From positions 1 through 64,000 of the forward strand of contig CAJUHS010000008.1 of assembly GCA_910586535.1 (NCBI GenBank): a stretch of 64,000 bases of DNA. Reading direction: 5' to 3'. Origin of the DNA: an uncultured Oscillospiraceae bacterium (lineage in GTDB: Bacteria > Bacillota > Clostridia > Oscillospirales > Ruminococcaceae). The position numbers and the translations under genes were made by a program. Below, piece after piece: positions 23,540 through 31,450 of this stretch. Below the pieces are notes generated by a model. The model searched no databases and was not told the origin of the DNA. It saw only the letters and a program-made list of their open reading frames with translations. The stretch's first letter is position 1, and every line of letters starts with the position of its first letter.

Positions 23540-25435
23540 ATGATCGGAAAATATAAAATAATTGCCCTGATGACCTGCCGTATTCATGACAGGGAATGCT
23601 ATGGATTTGTCAATGTTCTTAATAAAAAACTTGCCGAGGCTGACTGCCGTCTTTTCGTATATAATTGCAATCCGCGCCTTAACGAGGGTATCAGCGAAAG
23701 CGATCCGCAGACCTCTGTCTACGAAATGTTCGACGCTTCTTTCGCAGACGCTGTTATAATCGACCCCAGCCATATCGGAAACGCTGCTGTGTGCAAAAAG
23801 ATAATCAGCCGCGCGCTTGATATGGGTCTTCCGGTTATTTCCATTGGAGAGAGCTTTGAGGGCTGTATGAACATCAAATACGAGCACCAGAAAGGCATAG
23901 AGGATATTATTGCACACCTTTACGATGTACACGGTATTTCCGATTTTCATATGATAGCGGGAGCCAAAGGCAACAGCTTTTCCGACAAAAGAATAGAATC
24001 CTTTAAAGACGCGCTTGAAAAACGCGGTATCGCCTTTGACGGAAGTATGGTCAGCTACGGCGATTTCTGGTCGGAGCCTGCTGTGGCTGCCGCAGAAAAG
24101 CTTCTGGACGAGGGCAGGCTTCCCCGTGCGTTTGTCTGCGCCAACGATCATATGGCTATTGCGGTGTCGGTTTTTCTGCAAAGCCGCGGAATATCCGTAC
24201 CGGGCGACGTTGCGGTAACAGGCTATGACTGCATAGATACTATTTTCAGTTCTACTCCCACCATTACCTCCATCTGTATAAAAAACGAATCGGTTTCTGA
24301 GATCATATGCGGTATCCTTTCGGATATGTTCGGCGGTGGCAAACGTGAGGGCTGCGTTAAGGCTTTTCCGGAAGCTGTATTCAACGAATCCTGCGGATGT
24401 AAATCTTTCCTTAAGCTGGACGCGGCTGTCCTGTTCAACGAGCAGACAAATATGTTCAACCGTTTTCAAAGCGAAAATATCATACTGTCAGAAACGGCGG
24501 CAAGAATACAGCGCGGCAAAAGCTTTGAGGAGATCGCTTACATAATGAGAGAAAACGATCTTATGTACGCCATGTGCTGCCTTATAAAGCAGGAATATAC
24601 CGACGAATCCGTAAACCCTGAAATTGAAAGCGTATGCGGTTCTGACGGCGGACTGTTTGTTCTGTACGACAGCGACATGATAGACCACAAACGGAAAAAC
24701 GGTGAAAAATTCACGCCCTACTATATGCCTGAAAAGGATATTATCCCAACACTTGACTACTACCTCGGCGACGGCCGCTGCCTGATTTTTACAGCGCTGC
24801 ATTATTTAGGCGTTTCGCTGGGATATATCTGCTTTCATTTCGGCGATTTCATATCGGGCAATTACTATAAAATACCGCAGACAACAAGTATGCTGAACAA
24901 TGCGCTGGGCGGTCTGATAAATCAGCGGTACAAGCATTATCTGCTGAAAAGAATAGAAAAGATGTCGGGAACAGACGCTCTGACAGGACTTTACAACCGC
25001 CGCGGCTTTTGTACAAAATACGAAAGGCTTCTGGAGGAAACCGGAAACAAGGCTCTTGCGGTTATAATGTGCGACCTTGACGGACTGAAATATATAAACG
25101 ACAATTTTGGTCACGAAGAAGGGGATAACGCGATACATAAAACAGCGTGCGCACTAAAGGCGTGCTGTCCGCCGAATGCGGTGTGCACCCGGTTCGGCGG
25201 TGACGAGATGATGGCGGTGTACCCTGTCGGCGAAAACGAACGGGACGTCCGCGCATTATTCTGCGAATATCTGGACAAATACAACGCCGTGTCGGGAAAA
25301 CCGTACACCGTTGCCGCCAGCATGGGCATTTACATTGCTTCGGAGGGTGAAAAGCCTGGTTTTGAAGAGCTTGTGAAAAAGTCAGACAGTCTGATGTACG
25401 ATGAAAAGAAACGCAGAAAGGCTTTGCGGAAGTAA
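23540..25435 (+). CDS. LacI-type sugar-binding domain fused to GGDEF diguanylate cyclase
   Basis: A 631-residue cytosolic protein from ATG 23540 (GGAG 9 bases upstream). Residues 1-280 form a periplasmic-binding-protein-like domain as in LacI/GalR regulators (KIIALMTCRIHDRECYGF, GISDFHMIAGAKGNSFSDKR, RAFVCANDHMAIAVSVFLQS, GDVAVTGYDCID) but without any DNA-binding domain, signal peptide or membrane helix. A linker or GAF-like region follows to about 470. Then comes a GGDEF domain with DALTGLYNRRGF near 477 and the active motif FGGDEM near 552, ending YDEKKRRKAL. No RxxD inhibitory site is visible before the motif. The likely role is sugar-controlled c-di-GMP synthesis, inferred from domain fusion. 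Confidence 0.9.
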   Translation: MIGKYKIIALMTCRIHDRECYGFVNVLNKKLAEADCRLFVYNCNPRLNEGISESDPQTSVYEMFDASFADAVIIDPSHIGNAAVCKKIISRALDMGLPVISIGESFEGCMNIKYEHQKGIEDIIAHLYDVHGISDFHMIAGAKGNSFSDKRIESFKDALEKRGIAFDGSMVSYGDFWSEPAVAAAEKLLDEGRLPRAFVCANDHMAIAVSVFLQSRGISVPGDVAVTGYDCIDTIFSSTPTITSICIKNESVSEIICGILSDMFGGGKREGCVKAFPEAVFNESCGCKSFLKLDAAVLFNEQTNMFNRFQSENIILSETAARIQRGKSFEEIAYIMRENDLMYAMCCLIKQEYTDESVNPEIESVCGSDGGLFVLYDSDMIDHKRKNGEKFTPYYMPEKDIIPTLDYYLGDGRCLIFTALHYLGVSLGYICFHFGDFISGNYYKIPQTTSMLNNALGGLINQRYKHYLLKRIEKMSGTDALTGLYNRRGFCTKYERLLEETGNKALAVIMCDLDGLKYINDNFGHEEGDNAIHKTACALKACCPPNAVCTRFGGDEMMAVYPVGENERDVRALFCEYLDKYNAVSGKPYTVAASMGIYIASEGEKPGFEELVKKSDSLMYDEKKRRKALRK

Positions 25436-25496
25436 TATGTAATATAATAAATGCGTACGATTTTGCACAGATCATCTTAGAATCTGTTTATAGTTT

Positions 25497-25545
25497 ACAG
25501 CGATCCGTAAAAATAACTTTTTCAGGGACGGGGGATTCCCCGTCC
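25497..25545. repeat. Shared 21-bp sequence plus GC palindrome
   Basis: ACAGCGATCCGTAAAAATAAC at 25497-25517 recurs exactly on the minus strand at 41037-41017. Just after it, GGACGGGG (25526-25533) pairs with CCCCGTCC (25538-25545). Similar GC palindromes occur at 56852. This looks like a short interspersed intergenic repeat. Confidence 0.6.
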
Positions 25546-25827
25546 GCAGGATTGCCTGAAACTGTTAACTCAGGAATATGAAATGCCGTAGGAAATATGT
25601 GCGTACTGCGTACTGTGTACAAAGATACTGAACAGCCTTTTATGCTTAATCCGTTTCCTGTTTAGAAGAGTACGGCGTTCAACTGCTTTGGCGGCAGAAG
25701 TAAAAAACACATAAGAAAAATAAAAAAGAAATATTTTCAAAAGTTTTTCTTTAGTAAATTTGACTGAGATTTTTGCATTCTGTTTTTGTGTATATTCAAC
25801 AAAACGGAACAAATTTTCGATTTTTAC

Positions 25828-25856
25828 TTGACGAACATACGTTTTGTAGCTATAAT
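25828..25856 (+). promoter_or_regulatory. Promoter with embedded LexA-like box
   Basis: TTGACG (25828-25833), 17-base spacer, TATAAT (25851-25856). The spacer overlaps CGAACATACGTTTT (25832-25845), which matches the Gram-positive LexA/DinR consensus CGAACRNRYGTTYG at 13 of 14 positions. A bound LexA would cover the promoter core. About 135 bases of leader follow. Confidence 0.6.
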
Positions 25857-25872
25857 TAAAAGTAGGGAATTT

Positions 25873-25907
25873 GACAGAGCTTCCGGCTGGCCATCGGAAG
25901 TACTGTC
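25873..25907 (+). other. Leader hairpin upstream of the coiled-coil gene
   Basis: GACAG-AG-CTTCCG at 25873-25885 pairs with CGGAAG-TA-CTGTC at 25895-25907, separated by a small internal loop, in the 5' leader before ATG 25991. Role unknown. Confidence 0.4.
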
Positions 25908-25990
25908 TGCGGAAAATGACAAAATCGGCAAAGCCGAAAATTAAAAGCTATAATCGTCGTACACGTCGTTGAAACGGAGGTTTGTTCACT

Positions 25991-26224
25991 ATGAAGGAAT
26001 ACATGAAAATGATCGTTGACTATAAGCGTTCGGAGGCTGCTCTGAGAAAGCGTATCGCTGAACTGAACGAAACGCTTAAAAGTACTCTGGAAACCATTGA
26101 GCGAGATGATATAACAAGGCGGAAGCTTACGCTCGAACAGGAGCTTTACGACCTGCTCGACGTTATCTACAGTCTTTACGGCTACGCGGGCTGCGGGGTG
26201 AACGAAAGATGCAGAAACGCCTGA
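25991..26224 (+). CDS. Small coiled-coil protein
   Basis: 77 residues from ATG 25991, with GGAGG 10 bases upstream (an upstream in-frame TTG at 25982 is inside the spacer). Almost entirely helical and charged: YKRSEAALRKRIAELNETLK followed by IERDDITRRKLTLEQELYDLL, a coiled-coil candidate. Its 3' end overlaps the next gene by 16 bases, implying translational coupling. I do not recognise the family; the partner downstream is sigma region 4-like, so a joint regulatory role is plausible. Confidence 0.65.
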   Translation: MKEYMKMIVDYKRSEAALRKRIAELNETLKSTLETIERDDITRRKLTLEQELYDLLDVIYSLYGYAGCGVNERCRNA

Positions 26225-26514
26225 AAAACGATTTTCTCGGCGAAGCGGAATTTTGCGCGGACAAGCGTATCGCCGCGCTTATCGGAGAAAACGGATCGGG
26301 CGGAGACAAACGCGGTCTGATGATAAAAATTCTCAGAAATATTATTGAGAACGAGCTTTCGGAACGTCAGCGGCAGATGATAGGTCTTTACTATTTCAGC
26401 CGCATGAATATACCTGAGATAGCGGAAACACTGAGCGTGAACCGTTCTACCGTATCGCGGACGATTTCCCGCGGCAGAAGAAATATTATGGAAAAAATGA
26501 AATATTTTATTTAG
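26209..26514 (+). CDS. Sigma-70 region 4-like HTH protein
   Basis: 101 residues. The C-terminal half is a clear region 4/LuxR-like helix-turn-helix: ELSERQRQMIGLYYFSRMNI then PEIAETLSVNRSTVSRTISRG followed by a basic tail. No region 2 is present, so it cannot be a complete sigma factor. Such small proteins are common in Clostridia. The start overlaps the coiled-coil gene by 16 bases and the YaaO-like gene begins 27 bases after its stop, so all three are likely on one transcript under the LexA-like box. Confidence 0.75.
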   Translation: MQKRLKNDFLGEAEFCADKRIAALIGENGSGGDKRGLMIKILRNIIENELSERQRQMIGLYYFSRMNIPEIAETLSVNRSTVSRTISRGRRNIMEKMKYFI

Positions 26515-26540
26515 AACGATTTGAATGTGAGGAATGTAAA

Positions 26541-27872
26541 ATGAATACTCCTGTTTATGATTTTCTGGAACGTTATGCGGGCGGCGGAACGGTGCGAGCC
26601 CATATGCCCGGACACAAGGGAAGAACTCCAGCAGAGTGCGGCTTCGGCGCGGCTTTTCCCTATGATATAACCGAAATAAAGGGCGCGGATTCTTTGTACG
26701 AGTCAGAGGGAATTATTGCCGAAAGCGAGAAAAACGCTTCCGCACTTTTCGGCACGGCTGCAACATTTTACTCGGCGGGAGGGTCTACTCTTTGCATACA
26801 GGCTATGCTTACTGCGGTATGCGGTAAAGGCGGTTCTTTTATCTGCGGCAGGAACGCTCACCGTTCTGTGCTTAACTCCTGTGTACTGCTTGGTCTTGAC
26901 CCCCTTTGGCTCTATCCCGACTATGAGGACGGTTCGGTAGTTTCCGGAAAGATTACCGCCGCTTCTGTGGAAAAGGCTATAGAACGTTACCGTGATAAAA
27001 ACCCCGCTTGTGTCTTTATAACTTCTCCCGACTATCTGGGGCGGCTCGCTCCTGTTGCGGAAATAGCGGAGGTGTGTCATAAAAACGGTCTGCCGCTGCT
27101 TGTTGACAATGCTCACGGCGCGTATCTTGCTTTTATGGAGGACAGCCTCCACCCTGTTGCTCTGGGAGCGGATATGTGCTGCGATTCTGCTCACAAGACC
27201 TTGCCCGTGCTTACCGGGGGAGCTTATCTCCATGCGGCAAACGAAAGGTTCGTTCCCGAACTGAAGCGGAATATGGCTCTTTTCGGCAGCACAAGTCCCA
27301 GCTATCTTATTATGGCGAGCATGGACTTATGCAACAAATACCTTGCGGAGGACTTCCGAAGCGATCTTGCGGAAACGGTGAAAAGGGTATCGGACTTAAA
27401 GAAGCGGCTTGTTCATCTTGTTGTACCAGACACCGAGCCGCTCAAGGTTACATTTTATGCTTATTCCTGCGGACTGCGGGGATATCAGCTTGCAGAACAG
27501 CTTCGGGGAAACGGCATAGAAGCCGAGTACGCTGACGAGACCCATGCGGTGCTTATGTTTTCGGCTTCAAGCGCCGAGGAGGATTTTTCCAAAACGTTTT
27601 TTGCAGCCGAAAGACTGATGTGTCCCAGAATACTTTTAAGACCGCCTCAGATCGAGATAACCGAAGCGGTCAGGGCAATGTCCCCGAGGGAGGCCTTTTT
27701 TGCGGAGCGTGAGACAATACCGGCGGAAAAAGCGTCGGGGCGAATTGCCGCTGAAAGCGTAACGGTGTGTCCTCCGTGTATACCGATAGCGGCAGCAGGA
27801 GAAATTATTGACGAAAATATTATAAAAATTTTGAAAATGTATAGCATTTTTCATGTAAATGTGGTACAATAA
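26541..27872 (+). CDS. YaaO-like PLP enzyme (Orn/Lys/Arg decarboxylase family)
   Basis: A PLP-dependent fold type I enzyme of 443 residues. It begins with VYDFLERYAGGGTVRAHMPGHKG, the hallmark N terminus of Orn/Lys/Arg decarboxylases. The cofactor lysine lies in CDSAHKTLPVLTGGAYLH near 218, the preceding Asp in LVDNAHGAY near 190. Length matches the short Bacillus YaaO type. Gene order (yaaO-like, darA, holB, ricT) copies the Bacillus yaaO-tmk-yaaQ-yaaR-holB-yaaT block without tmk and yaaR, which supports the call. The amino acid substrate is not certain; lysine or arginine are usual. Confidence 0.85.
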   Translation: MNTPVYDFLERYAGGGTVRAHMPGHKGRTPAECGFGAAFPYDITEIKGADSLYESEGIIAESEKNASALFGTAATFYSAGGSTLCIQAMLTAVCGKGGSFICGRNAHRSVLNSCVLLGLDPLWLYPDYEDGSVVSGKITAASVEKAIERYRDKNPACVFITSPDYLGRLAPVAEIAEVCHKNGLPLLVDNAHGAYLAFMEDSLHPVALGADMCCDSAHKTLPVLTGGAYLHAANERFVPELKRNMALFGSTSPSYLIMASMDLCNKYLAEDFRSDLAETVKRVSDLKKRLVHLVVPDTEPLKVTFYAYSCGLRGYQLAEQLRGNGIEAEYADETHAVLMFSASSAEEDFSKTFFAAERLMCPRILLRPPQIEITEAVRAMSPREAFFAERETIPAEKASGRIAAESVTVCPPCIPIAAAGEIIDENIIKILKMYSIFHVNVVQ

Positions 27873-28009
27873 AAATATATACTTATGAATTTATACTGAT
27901 TTTTGATAATAAGTGAATAAAAAATTCAGCAAAAGCTTGATTGTATATGGTTTTGCGATATTTTATTGTATGCACTTTGATTAAAAATCAGGATCAACGG
28001 AGGTCCGGC

Positions 28010-28336
28010 ATGAAACTTATCTATGCAATTGTAAATAACGACGACAGCCACGACGTTTCCTCGACCCTTACAAAGGCGGGATTTTTCGCTACCAAGCTCG
28101 CTTCTACGGGCGGGTTCCTTATGGCGGGAAACACCACGTTCCTTATCTGCGCCGAGGACGACAAGGTAGACGAAATAATCGACATTATCACGGAGCGCTC
28201 CCGCAGAAGAAAGCAGTATATGCCCGCGGGCAACATTGTCGGCTCCGAAATGCACGGCGCGACTTTTCCCGTGGAGGTATCCGTGGGCGGAGCTACCATT
28301 TTCGTCACCGATGTGGAACGGTTTGAAAAGGTATGA
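28010..28336 (+). CDS. darA: DarA, PII-like cyclic di-AMP-binding protein (YaaQ)
   Basis: 108 residues from ATG 28010, behind GGAGG. The sequence MKLIYAIVNNDDSHDVSSTL, ATKLASTGGFLMAGNTTFLI and GATIFVTDVERFEKV is characteristic of DarA/YaaQ, a trimeric PII-like protein that binds c-di-AMP. Its length equals the Bacillus protein (109). The stop overlaps the holB start by four bases (ATGA), indicating coupling. Confidence 0.9.
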   Translation: MKLIYAIVNNDDSHDVSSTLTKAGFFATKLASTGGFLMAGNTTFLICAEDDKVDEIIDIITERSRRRKQYMPAGNIVGSEMHGATFPVEVSVGGATIFVTDVERFEKV

Positions 28337-29298
28337 TAAAGCTTTGGTCAAAGGACTCCTTTGTTTCGGCGCTTGAATCCATGAAACGGAACGGCAGAAT
28401 GGCTCACGCGTTTCTGCTCACGGGTGAAAAGGGTGTGGGAAAGAAAACCTCGGCGGACTACATCGCCATGACTTTGCTTTGCGAAAGGGGCGGAGACGTT
28501 CCCTGCGGAGAGTGCCGCCACTGCAGAAGGATACTTGAAAACACTCACCCAGACGTTATACGTCCCGAAAAAAGCGGCAAGAAGCAGATCTATAACCGCG
28601 AGACCATACGCCGCGTCTGCTCGGACGCTTACGTTAAGCCCAACGACTGCGATTCAAAGGTTTATATCTTTACCGACTGCGAAAGCGTTGAGGAAGGTAC
28701 GCAAAACCTTATGCTGAAGCTTATTGAGGAGCCTCCTGATACGGCGTACTTTATTTTTACAGCCGTCAACAGGAGCGTGTTCCTGCCTACCATACTTTCG
28801 AGGGTCATAACCATAGGCATACCCGAATGCTCCGAGGAGGACTGCAAAAAGGCTCTGGAGGACATGGGCTTTGCCGCGGAGGAAATAAACGGAGCGGTTG
28901 AACGTTTCCACGGAAACATCGGGAACTGTCTTGATTATTTAAATGGCGGGGAGACTGCCGAGAACGCCGAAATATGCAGAGACGTTATAGCCGCCATAGC
29001 CGCCGGGGACGAATACGGTCTGCTGACAGCGCTGCACCGTATAGGTGAAAACAGGAACAGGATAAAGCTTGTACTGGAGCTTGCGGACAAAACCATACGG
29101 GACGCCTGCGTGCTGAGGCTGGGCACAGCTCCGACCATAGGCTGCGACCCTAAAGGCGCGGAACTGCTCTCCCGGAAAATAAGCATGAGACGGGCAGAGC
29201 TTATTCATGAGGCGATAGGACTGGTCTCGATCCACTGCGGAATGAACATGAACGTGCCGTCGGAATTATCGGCGTTTGTCTGCGCCATTATGGGATAG
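28333..29298 (+). CDS. holB: DNA polymerase III delta' subunit
   Basis: Clamp-loader ATPase-fold subunit, 321 residues. AHAFLLTGEKGVGKKTSADY near 25 is the Walker A region, CGECRHC near 60 is the zinc module, KVYIFTDCESVEEGTQNLML and KLIEEPPDTAYFIFTA near 130 cover Walker B and sensor 1, and LSRVITIGIPE follows. The C-terminal collar domain is divergent, as usual. Position between darA and ricT matches Bacillus. Translation is coupled to darA by a four-base overlap. Confidence 0.9.
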   Translation: MIKLWSKDSFVSALESMKRNGRMAHAFLLTGEKGVGKKTSADYIAMTLLCERGGDVPCGECRHCRRILENTHPDVIRPEKSGKKQIYNRETIRRVCSDAYVKPNDCDSKVYIFTDCESVEEGTQNLMLKLIEEPPDTAYFIFTAVNRSVFLPTILSRVITIGIPECSEEDCKKALEDMGFAAEEINGAVERFHGNIGNCLDYLNGGETAENAEICRDVIAAIAAGDEYGLLTALHRIGENRNRIKLVLELADKTIRDACVLRLGTAPTIGCDPKGAELLSRKISMRRAELIHEAIGLVSIHCGMNMNVPSELSAFVCAIMG

Positions 29299-29315
29299 AA
29301 AGGAATACAGTCTGT

Positions 29316-30182
29316 ATGACCGAAATTATTGGAGTACGGTTCAAAAAGACCGGCAAAATTTATTATTTTTCCCCTGCTGGGATAAAGGCGGAGGAGGGTA
29401 CTCTCGTTATTGTGGAGACCGCCCGCGGCGTTGAATGCGGCGAGGTTGTCATGCCCAACAGGAGCATTGATGATTCCCAGATAACCGCTCCGCTGAAAGA
29501 GATAATCAGGATAGTCACTCCTCAGGATATGAAGATACTGGAGCAGAACAGGATCAAGGAAAAGAACGCTTTCAAGATATGCGAGGAAAAAATTCTTGCC
29601 CACAAGCTTGATATGAGTCTCGTGGACGTTGAATGCACTTTCGACAACAACAAGCTGCTGTTCTACTTTACGGCGGAGACGCGGGTGGATTTCCGCGAGC
29701 TTGTTAAAGACCTTGCTTCCGTGTTCAGGACGCGCATAGAGCTGCGGCAGATAGGAGTCCGCGACGAGGCGAAGATACTGGGCGGTTTGGGCATATGCGG
29801 CAGGGAATTCTGCTGCAAGGGCTTTTTGGGAGAATTTCAGCCCGTGTCCATAAAAATGGCTAAGGAGCAGGGGCTTTCCCTGAATCCCACGAAAATTTCA
29901 GGCACCTGCGGCAGGCTTATGTGCTGTCTCAAATATGAGCAGGACGCTTACGAGTTCCTGCAAAAAAACACCCCGAAAGTCGGCGCTTATGTTAAAACCC
30001 CGGACTTCAGGGGATATGTTGAGGAAGTTAATCTGCTGACGGGCAAGCTGAAGGTCAAGCCCGAAAAATCCGAGGACGCGGCGGTCATTTTCAATAAGGA
30101 GGACGTGACCATTATCCGAGACGGAAAAATAAAGATCGACAAGGACGAGCTTAAAGCTCTGAAAGAACTGGAGGACAAATAG
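29316..30182 (+). CDS. ricT: RicT (YaaT), PSP1-domain regulator
   Basis: 288 residues with an AGAAAGGAA site, 17 bases after holB. The PSP1 domain shows ARGVECGEVVMPNRSIDD and FDNNKLLFYFTAETRVDFRE. A cysteine set follows: LGICGREFCCKGFLGEF near 166 and SGTCGRLMCCLKYEQDAY near 200, the residues that hold Fe-S clusters in the RicAFT complex. In Bacillus this complex controls mRNA maturation with RNase Y and affects sporulation and competence. RicA and RicF are not in this window. Confidence 0.9.
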   Translation: MTEIIGVRFKKTGKIYYFSPAGIKAEEGTLVIVETARGVECGEVVMPNRSIDDSQITAPLKEIIRIVTPQDMKILEQNRIKEKNAFKICEEKILAHKLDMSLVDVECTFDNNKLLFYFTAETRVDFRELVKDLASVFRTRIELRQIGVRDEAKILGGLGICGREFCCKGFLGEFQPVSIKMAKEQGLSLNPTKISGTCGRLMCCLKYEQDAYEFLQKNTPKVGAYVKTPDFRGYVEEVNLLTGKLKVKPEKSEDAAVIFNKEDVTIIRDGKIKIDKDELKALKELEDK

Positions 30183-30185
30183 TCT

Positions 30186-30437
30186 ATGAAAACGAAAGAA
30201 TATGTTCAGGTACGGAAAAACTGCCCGGCCGCTTCGGCTGCGCTTGTTCTGGCAATAATTGCGGCGGTAATGTCTGCTGCCGCACTTGCAGCGGGCGTTA
30301 TCGCGCTTGTTAAAGGCTGCGCGGGAAACCGTGTTACCGCAGCTGAGTACAACAGCTTTATCCCTCCCGAAAACGTAGGGGACGATGAAAGCGGCGATGA
30401 TGAGGACAGCATAGGCAGCGATACGCTGGTTTTTTGA
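30186..30437 (+). CDS. Small membrane protein with acidic tail
   Basis: 83 residues starting 3 bases after ricT (GGAGG is inside the ricT end). One long hydrophobic segment at about 15-42 (AALVLAIIAAVMSAAALAAG) and an acidic C terminus rich in Asp/Glu/Gly/Ser. No family recognised. The tight spacing suggests it belongs to the ricT transcript. Confidence 0.6.
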   Translation: MKTKEYVQVRKNCPAASAALVLAIIAAVMSAAALAAGVIALVKGCAGNRVTAAEYNSFIPPENVGDDESGDDEDSIGSDTLVF

Positions 30438-30464
30438 GCCGCGCAATTTGAAAGGAGATACTGA

Positions 30465-31394
30465 ATGACAAATAATAACAACGTAGTAAACGCAAACAGC
30501 GGTACGGTGCGTAAGATTGTGATTACCGTTATCGTGCTGTTTATTGCGGTGATACTGGTATTTAACTCGTTCACTACCGTTAAGGCGGGACACACAGGCG
30601 TTGTGACTACTTTCGGCAAGGTCTCGGACGGGGTGCTGGCGGAGGGACTTCACTTCAAGATACCCTTTATTCAGGACATCGTTCTGATCGACAACCGCGT
30701 TAAAAAGGCGGAGGCTGCCTGCACCGCCGCTTCAAAGGATTTGCAGACCGTTTCCTCCACAATTGCGGTTAACTACAAGGTGCTGAACAGTTACTCAGCG
30801 AAAGTCTATAAGGACATCGGTCTCGATTATGAATCAGTGATTATCACGCCGTCCATTCAGGAGTGCGTAAAGGCTGTAACCGCAAAGTTTACCGCAGAGG
30901 AGCTTATCACCAACCGTCAGTCCATAGGTGATCAGATGATGGAGCTGCTGAAAGACAAGATAGGTACATACGGTATTGAAATACAGATATTCAACATTAC
31001 TGCGTTTGATTTTACTGACGAGTACAACGCCGCTATCGAAGCCAAGCAGACCGCTCAGCAGAACGCTCTCAAAGCGGAGCAGGATCTCCAGCGGATCAAG
31101 GTGGAGGCTGAACAGAAGATAGCTCAGGCTCAGGCGGAGGCGGAAGCATACAAGCTGAAATCCGAGCAGATCACACCGGAGATACTTATAAGCAACTATA
31201 TTGAAAAGTGGGACGGAAAGCTTCCGGCAGTTGTTTCGGGAGACGGAGGAACAATGATGATTGATCTTTCAAAGCTTCTGGAGGAAATAGGCAGCACGTC
31301 CGGTGGTACGGATTCATACCGGCAGACCGCTCCGGCAGCGCAGACTTCCGCAGAACAGACGTCAGCGAAGCAAAATGACGGTACAGATGAATAA
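30465..31394 (+). CDS. SPFH/Band 7 (prohibitin-like) membrane protein
   Basis: 309 residues, GAAAGGAGA site. One N-terminal membrane helix (about 15-38) is followed by the SPFH domain: TVKAGHTGVVTTFGKVSDGV, LAEGLHFKIPF, and SVIITPSIQECVKAVTAKFT. A coiled-coil, Ala/Glu/Gln-rich stretch at about 185-230 then leads to a Thr/Ser/Gln-rich tail. This is the prohibitin/HflC-like branch; such proteins scaffold membrane microdomains or modulate proteases such as FtsH. Convergent with the diguanylate cyclase gene across a shared terminator. Confidence 0.85.
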   Translation: MTNNNNVVNANSGTVRKIVITVIVLFIAVILVFNSFTTVKAGHTGVVTTFGKVSDGVLAEGLHFKIPFIQDIVLIDNRVKKAEAACTAASKDLQTVSSTIAVNYKVLNSYSAKVYKDIGLDYESVIITPSIQECVKAVTAKFTAEELITNRQSIGDQMMELLKDKIGTYGIEIQIFNITAFDFTDEYNAAIEAKQTAQQNALKAEQDLQRIKVEAEQKIAQAQAEAEAYKLKSEQITPEILISNYIEKWDGKLPAVVSGDGGTMMIDLSKLLEEIGSTSGGTDSYRQTAPAAQTSAEQTSAKQNDGTDE

Positions 31395-31411
31395 ACCGAA
31401 TAACAAAAACA

Positions 31412-31445
31412 AAAGGCCTCCGAATTTTTTCGGAGACCTTTTTAG
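31412..31445. terminator. Bidirectional terminator
   Basis: AAAGGCCTCCGAA (31412-31424) pairs with TTCGGAGACCTTT (31429-31441) with one mismatch. A runs upstream and T runs downstream allow it to serve both convergent genes. Confidence 0.85.
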
Positions 31446-31450
31446 TTAAA

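Noticed and set aside
23468..24469. 333-residue minus-strand ORF
   Set aside because: Antisense to the sugar-binding domain of the GGDEF fusion; Val/His-rich shadow composition.
25570..25812. 80-residue minus-strand ORF
   Set aside because: Lys/Phe-rich translation of AT-rich DNA, weak start, no recognisable motif; could be real but unsupported.
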